Positions 45,690 to 56,697 of a stretch of DNA of 64,000 bases are shown here, in pieces (within the stretch, counting starts at the first letter, position 1; each line of letters opens with the position of its first letter). A program made the translations under genes and the position numbers. The DNA comes from Amaurobius ferox (taxonomy: Eukaryota > Arthropoda > Arachnida > Araneae > Amaurobiidae), in NCBI GenBank assembly GCA_951213105.1, contig OX578133.1, positions 144,515,051 through 144,579,050 on the forward strand. The letters run 5' to 3'. Below the pieces are notes generated by a model that worked only from the letters and a program-made list of their open reading frames with translations, ran no database searches and was not told the origin of the DNA.

Positions 45690-47340
45690 CCAAAAATTTT
45701 TCATTGAAACATCTATTTCTCAAGATCTGCTATAGATAGATCTCAGATAATGACTGCTTTGCATTCAGTCTCAAATTCCGAAGGAAAATGGAGGATTGAT
45801 TCACTGAGGGTTTTCACTTCCGATTCTTTTTCCATTTCCTTTTCAAACATTTTCATTTTACTTGAAACATCTGTTTTTCAGAACTGGTTTTAGATAAAGC
45901 AGATCATAACTGTCGTAGATTCAGCTTCAGATTCAGGAGGCGGTCAAGTGATTCAGGTTCGCTCATGGGGTAGATAGACACCAGTAAAAATTATTGGGGC
46001 CCGTATCCCCAATAATTTTTAGAGGGGGGGGGGAGACATGAAAATTTGACAAAACGAAAAAAATCAAATATGACATGGGGGAGAGGGCGGGATGAATGTT
46101 CGTAGGGGGGGGGCACTATTTGTATGTGCTGTGCAGAGTTGGTCATCAAGAATGTTTAAATTCGGTTTCTTTTCCATTTTCGGTTCAAACATTTTCTTTG
46201 AAACATATATTGCTCAGGATTCGCTACAGATAGATAATGACGGATATGTGTTCAGCATCAAATTCCGGAGAGGGTTAAAGGGACTTACTAAGGACTTTCA
46301 CTACATGTTTTGGAGATGTCACTTCCGATTTAAAAATTTACATTTTTCTTGAAACATCTATTTCTTGGGATCTACTTTAGACATTTCTATATATAATTAT
46401 CCATATCTAATGCATTTGTGTCTTTTTAAACCCTTCAGAAGTCCTAGAATGCTGAATTTTTGCGACATAGAATGCTGAATCTTTGCACACATATAGTTTC
46501 GACCATCAGGCAGAATCAAGCGTAGGTTTTCGGATCGTTAGATTCGGATAGTTAGATGGTTCGGATAGTTAGATTTTCCCCCCTCCTGGAATGGAGATTT
46601 TGAAGTCTTCTTAGAAGTCCTTCTGAACTCTCGAGCAAAGGCTATATCCTTACATACTTATTGTATCGAACACTGGACCGAACCTAATACAGCTGGATTT
46701 ACGATTTTTCTCTCAAAGTGGACAAAAGGGGGAAGGAGGGACGGAGGTATACAGTCTCCCTGCTGAAGCCCCACCGGAGACATAAAAGACTGAAACTCAA
46801 AGATGGAACAGAACCTAACTGGGCCAATTTTCAATTGAGACAAGTATTCGACGCTGAGTACCATACATTGTTAAACAAAATGAAACTTATTAAAACACAG
46901 TTGCAGCTTATTGTTAAGTGTATTTAATTCTTAGTTTTCCTGTCTCACAGGCTTAAATACTTTAGATAATCACTATTATGGATGCAACATCAAATTGCGG
47001 AGAAGAAGAGGAGGGGTCACTAACTGATTTTACTTTCGGTTCGAAATTTTTTTTCAACATATCTTTATTAAAAGTAGCTATAGATAGAGATTAGATTGTA
47101 ACTCATATGAATCCAGCATTAAATTCCGGAGGAGGTAGGAAGGTTCACTAAATATTTCTACTTCCATGTTTTTTCCCTTCCAGTTCAAAACATTTCCTAG
47201 ACATAGCTATTTTTTAGGATTTGCTATATATAGAGCTTAGATGATGAAGGATATGGATTCAGCATCGAATTCCATTGGCTATAGAGGATTCACTATGAAT
47301 TTTCATTTCCGGTTCTGGCAACGTTCTGCCGGGTTTTTTC
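45690..47340 (+). repeat. Family H array of diverged ~165-bp units
   Basis: Six or so units share GAAACATCTATTTCTCAAGA, GATTCAGCATCAAATTCCGG, GGATTCACT and TTTCACTTCCGGTTC, at about 45.70, 45.87, 46.19, 46.35, 47.04 and 47.20 kb. Between them are a perfect hairpin (45985-46021) and G-runs of 9-11 at 46023-46033 and 46105-46113. The frames at 46092, 46718 and 46658 are not supported as genes. Confidence 0.6.
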
Positions 47341-47571
47341 AAAAATTCGTATCACTGTATGAAATAAATACGTAAAAGATAAAAAAAATGTTTGTAATTC
47401 AATTATAGATGGAGTGTAGTACACATCGTTAGCTACAATATAAATTCTCCTTCATAAAATTTATTGTTTCATTTTGTATTTTGTAATTTTGGCTTTTTAA
47501 TTTATTGTAGTTATATTTGATGCTGGAGGAAATTGCCTGACGTTATCTGGGTCCTAAATAAGCGCTTACTA

Positions 47572-47760
47572 CCAGTGGCGTATTTTGAAAATCAATTTGG
47601 GGGTGTTCAGTTTTACATATCAATCTCAAGGGGTCTAAGTAAAAGGTCTCCATTGGTTCGGGCCTAGCCCGTTTGCTTGGACCCGAACTGATCCACGGGC
47701 TCGGGCTTAGATCACGGGCTTAGACCTGACCTGGCCTACCGTCTCGGTCTACGTTTTATT
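47572..47760 (+). repeat. Transposon-like end and GC-rich palindromic patch
   Basis: CAGTGGCGTATTTTGAAAAT is a CAGTGGCG-type terminus. 90 bp further, GGGCCTAGCCCG, GGCTCGGGCTTAG and CACGGGCTTAGACC form repeated GGGC/CCCG motifs. No second terminus was identified. Confidence 0.35.
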
Positions 47761-48839
47761 AAATTCTGGTTGTGTTGGGCGTGGTCAAAATCAATAACAA
47801 AGTCAAAAGTAGATTAAAATTGAAACAGACAAACTTGAAATTACATATGAAACAAAATTTCCAATTAGCGATAAAAGTGTCCTTATCCTATATTAAGTAA
47901 TAAAGTTTGCTCTGTACGGAGGACGCCGATGGGTAAATTAGACCCTGATACAGAAAAATTATAATTTCAGATCAAAAAATTCAAGACTTATTTATTCGAC
48001 GGCATTTCGAAGTCAAAATAAAACATTGCTCTTTGCAATATTCAAGTTGTTTGAAACTACAGTAACAGAAAACATATTCTGCCCTGGATGCAGCAAAATA
48101 AATATACGACGCGATGTCTTGATGTCAAGAAATAAATGTAAATGCGATGTCATGTTTCGTAACATCATGTGATCTATAAACTTAATAGGAAAGAAATACA
48201 TTCCAAATTTAATTTTTGAAGAAATGATTATTCGATTATTATTATTTGTCAAGTGCGAGTTGTAATTTTTTATATTTTTAAATCACTTTTGTACTGTGAT
48301 TGCTCGATTGGTGATGAAAATATGAAATCCAATAGGTACTGTTTACTTTAAAATTGAACACTGATATTTTATTTTCAATGTCTTCTGTGATTTTAATTTC
48401 AATTATTAGATTCTAAATATTTCCAAATTATCAAAATTAAATAAATTCCATTCTTGAATTAAAAGACAGTTCCGCCGATTTCTTTCAAATAAAAAATATT
48501 GAATGAAAATTTATTTAAGCAAACTGTAATAATTTAGATTAATATATGAATAAGACGAATTGTTGTTCCTAAATTTATTTATATTTGTTTTCTAAACACC
48601 TTGCACTTTTAATTTAAAATTATTACATTTTAATTGCTCATTTAATTTCTGGTATTATCAAACCAAAAGGATAAATAGAAACTAATTTTATAGTAATGCT
48701 TGATCCTAATTAGTACAGATTTTTCAAATTTGGGTTATTTTATATTTATTATTATATGTAACATAACTTGTGTTTGATTCCTTAAATGGCAAATTTGGAA
48801 CATCATACGAGATCACAGGCTTTAATGTATTGCAAAAAA
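47761..48839. other. No clear feature
   Basis: AT-rich; nothing recognised. Confidence 0.5.
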
Positions 48840-49010
48840 ATCCCGGGCGGGCCGCGTTGGGATTGGCTTTGAGTACTTTCGGGACCGGTCATTTCCCCTG
48901 TTGTTTTAATCCAAATCCTTCAGTTTCAACGCATATGCATTGGCATGCAACTACTTTCTGCGCATGCGCACAATATCTACTACTTCTTTCTATAGCAACT
49001 GGAAAAAGAA
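48840..49010. promoter_or_regulatory. GC-rich patch with NRF1-type palindrome
   Basis: CCCGGGCGGGCCGCG (48842-48856) is followed 103 bp later by TGCGCATGCGCA (48959-48970), a perfect match to the palindromic NRF1 consensus. TATGCATTGGCATGCAAC and CTATAGCAAC lie nearby. CpG density is high for this window. This could be a promoter of an unseen gene, but no first exon was recognised; a GC-rich transposon piece is the alternative. Confidence 0.3.
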
Positions 49011-49119
49011 CAGAATAAAAATTTAGATTTTTATGCATTTGGTTGAAAATTAACAAAAAGCAAAAAGTGGACTAATTAAAAAAACATTTTAATAGAATGT
49101 GGAGATATACATACATATT

Positions 49120-49530
49120 TTTACCAAACCATAGAATTATGCCAATCTCCTTCTTTCGAATGCGACGAAATAAGTATCAGATAATCTAAAAAATGCAAAT
49201 TTCGATGTATTTAAAAATAAATAAATAAATGTAAAGGAATCGGTTTAAAGATTGTTAGAAAGAAATTTCTTCGATCTATCGATTGATGTCAAAATAGAAA
49301 CTCTGCGATAATTAGATCGCTAAGGAACCGATTTGTACCAAAATCGCTCAAAATCATGCTTCGATATAAAATAACTAAAAAACTAATTCGAATTAAACAA
49401 CAAAAAACTAGATGAGGTCTATCGTATTGGGTGTTCAGCTTATCCAGTACCGAATTTCATGGCTGTCCGAAGTAAGCTTAGATTTTCCGCTATAGATGGC
49501 GCATACAGACATCTTTTATTATGTAAAATT
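49120..49530 (+). repeat. Family C repeat, copy C2
   Basis: TAGAATTATGCCAATCTCC, CGATGTATTTAAAAATAAAT, TTCTTCGATCTATCGATTG, ATAAAATAACTAAAAAACTA, AATTTCATGGCTGTCCGAAG and a GATGGCGCATACAGACAT end, colinear with C3. Confidence 0.65.
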
Positions 49531-49884
49531 TGTTATCGAGCCCCAGATTCAAATTCATAAACTTTCTCGGAATACCACAAAAGACCGAATTGCATTATTA
49601 CATCACGCTATGCTGTGAAATACTAGAAAAGAAGAAAAGTTTTTTCTATATTTTTAGTATTTGTATTTGCAATTTTTCTACCTTCTATTATTTATTTTCT
49701 ATTAAACTAAACATATATCTGAGACAAAATTTATTTTATTACGCCAAACATTTCATTATGATTTTCTAGCCAGCACAGAAGGCTGAATAATACTTTTGTT
49801 TCATTATCCATGGTCAGCGTAATAGTTAGGGTTTATGATATATTGATCGTAAATGGTATACGATGTGATCGTTAAATATAGTAT

Positions 49885-50170
49885 ATTAAAAAGCACTTCC
49901 CTTCTCAAAGAGACCAATGTCCATTGAGCGCATCCCAGAAATTAATAGCGCATGAGCCAATCTCATTCTTCGTCTCTAACCTCACAATAAAATTGTCTAA
50001 GGGTTACAGCAGTCAAAGTCATCCATCATTCCCTCCATTATCAGCTCTCCCATAACTCCATGATTGATCAACGATTTCAAGTGCGGACAGTCAGGAAGGA
50101 ATAGGGCAGTGAATCAAATGAGAACGTAATAGGCCGCACTGTCATCTTGATTCCGATATTCCGAATTTGT
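49885..50170 (+). repeat. Family L repeat, copy L2
   Basis: GTCCATTGAGCGCATCCCAG, AATAGCGCATGAGCCA, AAAATTGTCTAAGGGTTACA, TAACTCCATGATTGATCAAC and GAATCAAATGAGAACG, in the order of L1 and L3. Confidence 0.7.
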
Positions 50171-50335
50171 ATTTTTTTTTTCTTTTGTAAAACCTTAGTA
50201 TGGGTTTAGTGATAATGAGTATTATACTATACTGCAGACTAAAAAGCGGAGTGCTGGCATTATGGAGACTGGGGTTTATCGTGGGGTAAATATTGATCAC
50301 AGAAACATTTCCGCCGCATTTGTTGCACTCAGATT

Positions 50336-50594
50336 TCAGTGACTATTTATTTCTTTATTTACAAACGTCAGGCATTTGACGACTATGCTTATTGGGAAGA
50401 TAGAAGGCTTTCTAACTTCCCAATATCTGTTAACAATACAACTAAAACCAGTGCAGTACAATGTCTCTATTCATAGGTCGTCCAGAATTACATAAAGTCC
50501 AACTCTAAATAAATGGGCTTTAAGGCAATCATGTCCACTAAGAAGACGAAACAAAGCAACAACAGAACCACGAGGGAAACTTGGACTTGTTTTT
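50336..50594 (-). pseudogene. Non-LTR retrotransposon pol C-terminus relic
   Basis: Minus frame of 86 codons with one in-frame TGA (50471-50473). It contains FPRGSVVALFRLLSGHDCL followed by KAHLFRVGL, the pattern (LRTGHDCLxxHLxRIGL-like) seen at the end of the RNase H/RT region of Jockey/I/R1-type pol proteins. NRYWEVRK near the end echoes the usual YWEARR close. The Cys-rich CxLC motif expected between them is lost. The copy is 5'-truncated, as expected for non-LTR elements, and inactive. Upstream minus sequence to ~51 kb shows only broken frames. Confidence 0.68.
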
Positions 50595-52200
50595 CAGTGA
50601 CTAATGACTAAAAGTAGCTCGCTGAAATTTCAAGATATGATTCAGAAAACTGTGCTTACCTAATTTCTAGGAAATACTCTTGTCATATGCCTATAACTAT
50701 GAAAGTTTTAACGTTCTTCAATAGCACTACGGATTTCAAACCTGTCAATTCTATACTGACGAGCAACATGTTTGGTCTATTAATGGACATGGTGATGTGA
50801 AAAGCCACCAAAGAATCTTTTTGTTTTCTTCTTACTTTTTCTGTGGTATTATGGGCAGGGCAAAAGTAATATCCGTACGTTCTTGCTGGCTGGAAGTAAA
50901 TATTTTAATAATTGCCTACCCCTTGTTAACGAACAGCACAAATCACGGAGCCATTTCTAAAAGACGTGAAGGGATTACCAATTAAGTATTTTCTTATGTA
51001 TAATATGTAAGGTTTGTTGTATTTTGAACCATTATTAATCTCAAATTGTATATTATTCAATCAGATATTATATATTTTCCAATTATCTGTATAACGTTGA
51101 AAAACAAAGCGATTGGTGGTTCGGCGAACGACTCGCAGAAGACTTTCGTGTCGTTATTTTGGAATCCAAGTTTTTAAGAAAATAATTTATAGTGGACTTA
51201 TTTTTTCGTCTGTCTTTTTGTGAATTGTTATATACATTTTTGAAAAATTTACATGTTGTCTATTTCATTACTGTAAACAAGTACTTCAAATTTGACGTGC
51301 TAATACCCATTTGATTTTGAATTAGCCGTTGTTTTAATTAACTTCTCTGTTGATTTCTTTTATTATTTTACGCGGGAGTAGCTGAGGAATTTTTTTTCTG
51401 TTTACTTAGAGCATTTTTTTAACTGAACTGCGTTTGGAGCTATATTTAGATGGCAGGCGCATAAACAACACGAGCAGGTTACCGGCTAGGGTGGTATCCA
51501 GGTAGCCCGATCTATTTAGCTAAGCTTATATATTTACCTTAGCCTATTGACCTATATATTTATATATTATATATAAGCCGTTAAGGTGCACGAGTTTACT
51601 AGTGTGATAATAAATCACTGGTATCTAAATTAAATATAGTACAATTTGGAAAAATTATGCATTGGGCTGTGTTGGTCCGCAGAACCCACCAATTGCTCTG
51701 AATTTAGAAAACTTTCTTATAATTCCCTGAAATTTTACTGTAAAAGAACATTAAATTATACAGCAAAGAAGAACGAAAGAGTTTTAAATTTAAAATATTT
51801 ATTTTAAAACATTTATTTAAATTATTTATTTTAAAATATTTATTTTAAAAGCAATAGTAATCTATTGCTAATGATAAAAATTTACCTTACAAAAATGTAT
51901 CCAATTATACATTTTTATTCAAGGCTTACATACGTTCCTAAAAGATAAAACATTCTTAACAGCTTAGGAGTGTGATGACATTAATTAAGAGAGTGATTGA
52001 GTATACCACACCCATTGACAATCCTCAATTCAAAAATCGGAAGCAACATTAAAATCATATCAATGTGCCAGATCCTCATAAATTAAATAATTCATAACAA
52101 AGGTAAAAACACCTGGCATCTTTAGCTATCTCTTCATATTTGTTAAGTTTCAGGTCATCAAGATCATAGTTGGGTTAGTCACACTAGCAATATTTCAAAG
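50595..52200. other. No clear feature
   Basis: AT-rich with broken frames; ATTTATTTTAAAACATTTATT-type short tandem at 51786-51850. The 62-codon frame at 50797 is not supported. Confidence 0.4.
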
Positions 52201-52207
52201 TTGCGGA

Positions 52208-52213
52208 TTTATT
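52208..52213 (-). promoter_or_regulatory. AATAAA poly(A) signal
   Basis: On minus, GTGCAATAAATCCGC lies 83 nt past the stop codon of the exon candidate at 52590-52296. This is typical spacing for a short 3' UTR, with a TGCTAGTGTGAC GT-rich stretch following. Confidence 0.35.
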
Positions 52214-52295
52214 GCACACACCTTTACCAGTTCTTTTAGAAAACATGATTTCGAAACTATTTAGAAATTTTTACATACTGCGTTTATAGAAATTC

Positions 52296-52590
52296 TTAGA
52301 ATAAGTGATTATACTTGTAATTTCGCATAGCAACATGGATTTTTTTTAGCTTCTCCTTCGCCTGGACACGGCCTCCCGTTTTGGAATTGGATGGGAGTTC
52401 CACGTCATTTTCTGGCACTGGCTGATTCTCTGTCTTTGTATGCTGTTGGATATGATATGATACATCCGTATTAATTTCAGAGTCACTAATGTTAATCAGG
52501 GGACACTTCGTCTTCTGCCACTGTTGGTTTACTTTTAGGTTTATTTCCTGGCTCTCAGTGCTTGCCGGTACATAGTATTTACTTTTGCTC
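52296..52590 (-). CDS. Likely terminal coding exon, unknown protein
   Basis: The best host-exon candidate. On minus, GACCTTTTAG is a reasonable acceptor at 52592-52591. The frame then stays open for 97 codons (one leading base, so the preceding exon must supply two) to TAA at 52298-52296. The translation is polar and non-repetitive: KYYVPASTESQEINLKVNQQ, KCPLINISDSEINTDVS, PVPENDVELPSNSKTGGR, then VQAKEKLKK. There is no membrane segment or known catalytic motif; it would suit a disordered C-terminal tail. AATAAA follows 83 nt downstream. A donor inside (CAA/GTATAA near 52309) is possible but weaker. It overlaps no repeat family, and family-L copy L3 lies just upstream. The rest of the gene would lie to the right, beyond large introns. 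I do not recognise the protein. Confidence 0.5.
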
Positions 52591-52664
52591 CTAAAAGGTC
52601 ATATTTAGATTTAGCTTGTATACCAATAAAATTAACTAAATTTAGTTATAGTTTTTAAAAAAAC

Positions 52665-52945
52665 GCCAGTTCTAAGAGCGACCACATGTCCATTGAGTGT
52701 GTCCTAGAAATTAATAGCACATTTATGAGCCATCAACTTTCTACGCTTTAGAGCTCGCAACAAAATTGTCTACGGATTACAGCAGCCAAAGCCATCCATC
52801 ATTTTCCGCATTATCAGCGTTCCCATAACTGCATGATTGATCAGCGATTTCGAGTGAAGACAGTCATAAAGGGATAAGGCCGTGAATCAAATGAGAACCA
52901 AATGGGTCGCGATATCATCTGGATGCCGATATTTCCAGTTTCAAT
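52665..52945 (+). repeat. Family L repeat, copy L3
   Basis: GTCCATTGAGTGTGTCCTAG, AATTAATAGCACATTTATGA, AAAATTGTCTACGGATTACA, CATGATTGATCAGCGATTTC, GAATCAAATGAGAACCAAAT and a GTCGCGATATCATCTGGATG end also seen in L2 in mutated form. Confidence 0.7.
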
Positions 52946-54339
52946 TATTTTTTCAAACCTTAGCACAGGTTTTGCCGGTAATGGGAATCAAATACTCCGG
53001 ACGTAAAGGCCGGAACATGCACATCATAGAGGCTTTAGTTCAAAAGTACGAGAATTTTCAATCCGACTCACTTTCCATTACTTTTTGTAGCATTTTTTCG
53101 TTACTCTCACTAAAAATTTTTCACTAAACGGGGACTTAAATATTTTATCAGATTTATGAAAAAATATTCAGAAAGGGAAACTAAATCTATAATCAACAAG
53201 ACACGCAAGAAACCATAATTTGAAAATGAACCGCCACTGGTTGAATCAAGTTGTTCATTTTCAAATGATTGTTCCACGTTGTTTCTAGTTTATATTATAT
53301 TGATATGTGACAGATTAAATTCCTTAACACACAATGAATTATGTAGTTTTAAGTTTATAACGTTCCATGTCAGGGTTCCGCCAACGGCCTGTGGTGAATT
53401 CGGTTCTCTACTGTTTTTTGTTATGCAAGTAATGAAATGAAATGTTTTGCAATTATTCCTCTAAATATTTTTCAGAGGCCTATTAATGTTGGAGGTGTTC
53501 GTACTCGGAGAAAGCGTTTAATTTTTTGAACATTTATTATTATTGATGAAATATAATATAATCAGCGCTATATCTACGGAAGTCATTAAGCAAAGATTTT
53601 TTTTTCTTCAATTGATGATTTTCAGACGCCAATGCCATGCATAACAGCATTGACTTCTATAAGCCTAATCTACGGGAATCGTTTTGTAAGTGCTCGGACT
53701 AGAAGAAGGCTTTTAATTTTTTAAACAATTCTTCTGTTGATCAAAAAATTTGTAAAAGCATAAATATGTCAAAATTAGTTGCACAAATAGTGACAATATA
53801 AAATTAATTATTCTGAAGTAAACGAAATAATTACAAAAGGATGCATTCTACCTTTACATTATAATGCCCGAATTTTATCTAAAATGAAAATAAAATAATT
53901 ATAAAAATATCTTAGTAGTTATCATGAGCCGTTCTCCACATATTGAAGATTTTACTTTACAAAAGGAAGCGCAATATCTCTCGAAATATTTAAACAAAAT
54001 ACGTAAACTTAGTATGCTTTATTGATAAAGACATAAATCTAAAATTTTCAGAGAAATTTGGTTATAAGAAAAATCTACTTTATTTTAAAGTTTTTCAAAA
54101 ATGTTTTGTACAATTAATCTATGAGGAAAGCAATGTTATTCCTTTTTCAACTTTTTCGTGTTCTTTTCGAAGAACCTGCAAGAAATCGTTTTGTAAGCGC
54201 TATAAAATTGATTTCACATATAAATTATCAAGATCGCGCATATGTTTTAAATTTAATGCTAACTAGGATTATTTTATTCACTAGGTTGATTAGGAAGATT
54301 CATAAAATTTGCGAATGTGTTTTACATAGTAAAATAAAA
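52946..54339. other. No clear feature
   Basis: AT-rich. Frames at 52882 and 54121 lack support. Nothing recognised. Confidence 0.45.
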
Positions 54340-55450
54340 TCTGATGTGGACAGCACATGACGTTCTCTACATTATGCAATGAATTCCAGTGGCGTTATTT
54401 TTTTAATTTGGCTCCATTAAAAAAGTCCCCAAGTTGGATATAATTCGACAAAGTAGTTACCAAGTTCACCAAAGTAGTCTCCAAGTTCGTCAAATAAATC
54501 GCAAAGAATGACAGACAGATTGAGAGAAGGGCTTTTCTTATATATAAATAAATGGCATTTCGTGAAAATCTAACTCGGCGATTATCAATATTTATAGCAT
54601 CCGCAATAAGCAAAATAGTTCATATATTTAAATATTTTAATAATTTATTCATCAATTTAGCGGAATTTTTGTTAATTTAGCATCATTTTTGGAATTTTAA
54701 AGTTGTTTTCGACAATTGGGTACCATTTAAAAGTCACCAAGCTATATACAGTTCGCCAATTTTATCGCCAAGGGTTACAGATAGACAGACGGAGAGAAGG
54801 GATATTTTTGTACATAAATGAATGACTATTAGTGAATTCTTGGTCGCCAAAATCCAAAACTATTACACAGACTATCTTCTCTTGTGAATACGAAAAACTA
54901 GATCCCCAAAAATGAGGTTAAGAAATTTGTCTCATAAAATTGCATGTGAAAAGTGTATTTCACTATGGTTAATCTTTTTTTTTAATTTTACAAGTATATC
55001 ATTTTTTATTATTATTTGTAGAACGTGCATTATCAGGAGAACGGTTCCTACTACAGAGTATTGAAATTTATGTCATTTGTTTTCAAATGTAACCTTACAA
55101 AAGAAATAATTATTTATATAACATTATTGAAGATTCTGATTTTTGAATGATTTTTTAAAAATTACATTAAAAAAATTGTGAGGTGGGCCTTCCAAACATT
55201 TGATTATGTTTAAAATCAATAAGGTTCCAGTGTTTACCTATTTTAATAAACGTACTAAATTACGTTCCAAACGTTCCACTCATTCCTGAGGTATTGCTTG
55301 TACAGTCTCTCACACACATACACACACGCACTCATCCACACACAATTACATACACCCATACACACACATCACCTAATAAACGTTCCACTCGTGTTCAGGA
55401 ATTGAAAACTCGAATTCGAATTTTTAATCCAGTCATAATATTTTGCGTAT
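54340..55450 (-). repeat. Family A repeat, copy A5
   Basis: On plus: CTGATGTGGACAGCACATGA then GTTCTCTACA (3' end of the element), two blocks of family-G motifs with ATAGACAGACGGAGAG, CAGGAGAACGGTTCCTACTA, a CACACATACACACACGC tract and GAAAACTCGAATTCGAATTT at the 5' side. It links the family-G motif mosaic to family A as its interior. Confidence 0.65.
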
Positions 55451-55454
55451 ACAT

Positions 55455-55860
55455 CAGTTGCGTCACCAGAAAAAAAGGGGGGTACTCAAATGTTTTGTTT
55501 AACATTTCACCATTTGGATGGACGGACTTGGGCTCTGTAGCTTCTGACCCTCCTCCTCTGAGAGGGAACACTAATCCGTGGAGTGTTTGTTCCCTATGAG
55601 ATTCCCACCTGGTACACACGAGCCGAACTCTTCCATGTTGCAGAGAAAGACTGGCCTTTATGACCAACTTTCGAGACCCGTAAGCAACTGAATCGTGTTT
55701 CCTGACGGGATCATCTTCGGACTCTGTCCGGTGAAGGATTCTGCTGACCACAGACTAGCTTTCCTAGTCGCGGTCTCACTTGGTGGCGTATAGCCTTCTT
55801 TCCACCACCTTCCTTCTTCGTTGTAAACCATTAAATGTCACCACCGGGGGTTCGGAATGA
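55455..55860 (-). repeat. GC-rich dispersed-repeat segment
   Basis: About 45-50% GC, unlike its surroundings. At its left edge CAGTTGCGTCACCAG plus a G-run resembles the CAGTGGCGTCACCA head at 19211. A 118-codon minus frame (SEDDPVRKHDSVAYGSRK, WESHREQTLHGLVFPLRG) crosses it into family A5, so it is not a gene as it stands. It is probably the 3' region of an unrecognised retroelement. Confidence 0.35.
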
Positions 55861-56371
55861 ATCTGTCTCGAATAATGCATATGGCCTATGAAGGTCATAA
55901 AAATTCCCTAACTGCAGAATATCCCTATGTCTAGTTCTACAGGACATGGCACGAATTTTATACTTTAGTCCTAATATCTCGAACTTTTTTTCGCGACACT
56001 AAAGTAGCCTGTATTTTACTTTTATCAAAAAATATTTCTAAGTACACCTTTCAACTGTTGGAACTACTCGAAGCTTCATGGCGCAAATTTGGGTGACTGA
56101 AGCATTTACGTCGTCGTCTGTTGATTAGAATCGAACAGAATTTGGAAACTACATTACACACATTGGAAACTACATTAAATAACAGACATAATGTCTCTGA
56201 ACAAAACGTATCAATGTTTCACTAATTTCGTTCACTGATCAAGAATATGAACTTAAAAATCGCGGATAAGCTCTGATTTTTAAGATACGGGGGAGATGAT
56301 TTCGGTGGAAAGGGATGGTCTGCACTCCTAGTAAAAATCATCTTGCAACGAGAGACTGTGCAAGTAGGGAA

Positions 56372-56573
56372 ACTAGGGGGTCTTTGCAAATACACTTTTT
56401 GCACTCTCGTCTGAATTTCTTCCCGGTTAACTGCGGTGTTGTTTATGAAGAGCGCGGAGATCGGTTTTACCAGAACATTACTACACCGAAAAAGGTACCA
56501 AGGGAAATGGAATGCAGCAATGCTAGCAGACTATTGTCAGACCCTTGCGAGAGATGCTCTACAAACTTCTTAA
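56372..56573 (+). pseudogene. Frameshifted transposon-associated protein fragment
   Basis: The first frame reads LQIHFLHSRLNFFPVNCGVV then YEERGDRFYQNI. The frame then shifts by one base around 56484-56490 and continues RYQGKWNAAMLADYCQTLAR to a TAA at 56571-56573. I recall the string (L)KIHFLHSHLDFF...EHGERFHQDI...YQGKWN..MLADYCW as the C-terminal end of a widely repeated, unnamed arthropod protein found in many spider, ant and aphid predictions, probably transposon-borne. The frameshift and premature stop mark this copy as dead. The plus ORF beginning at 56315 spans only the first half. Confidence 0.6.
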
Positions 56574-56697
56574 AAGTGACAAAGTTCCTGTATGAGAATT
56601 ATAATAGGTTATGTATACGCAAATGTGCAAAACTTATTTTTATAGATATTTTAAAAACTACTGCTAATCTGTTGTTTTCGCAGTCATTTTCAAATTA

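Noticed and set aside
46658..46927. Overlapping 68- and 69-codon frames on opposite strands
   Set aside because: Inside the family-H region, with no splice sites and mutual overlap.
55395..55751. 118-codon minus frame
   Set aside because: Crosses from a GC-rich repeat into family-A copy A5; not a single coding unit.
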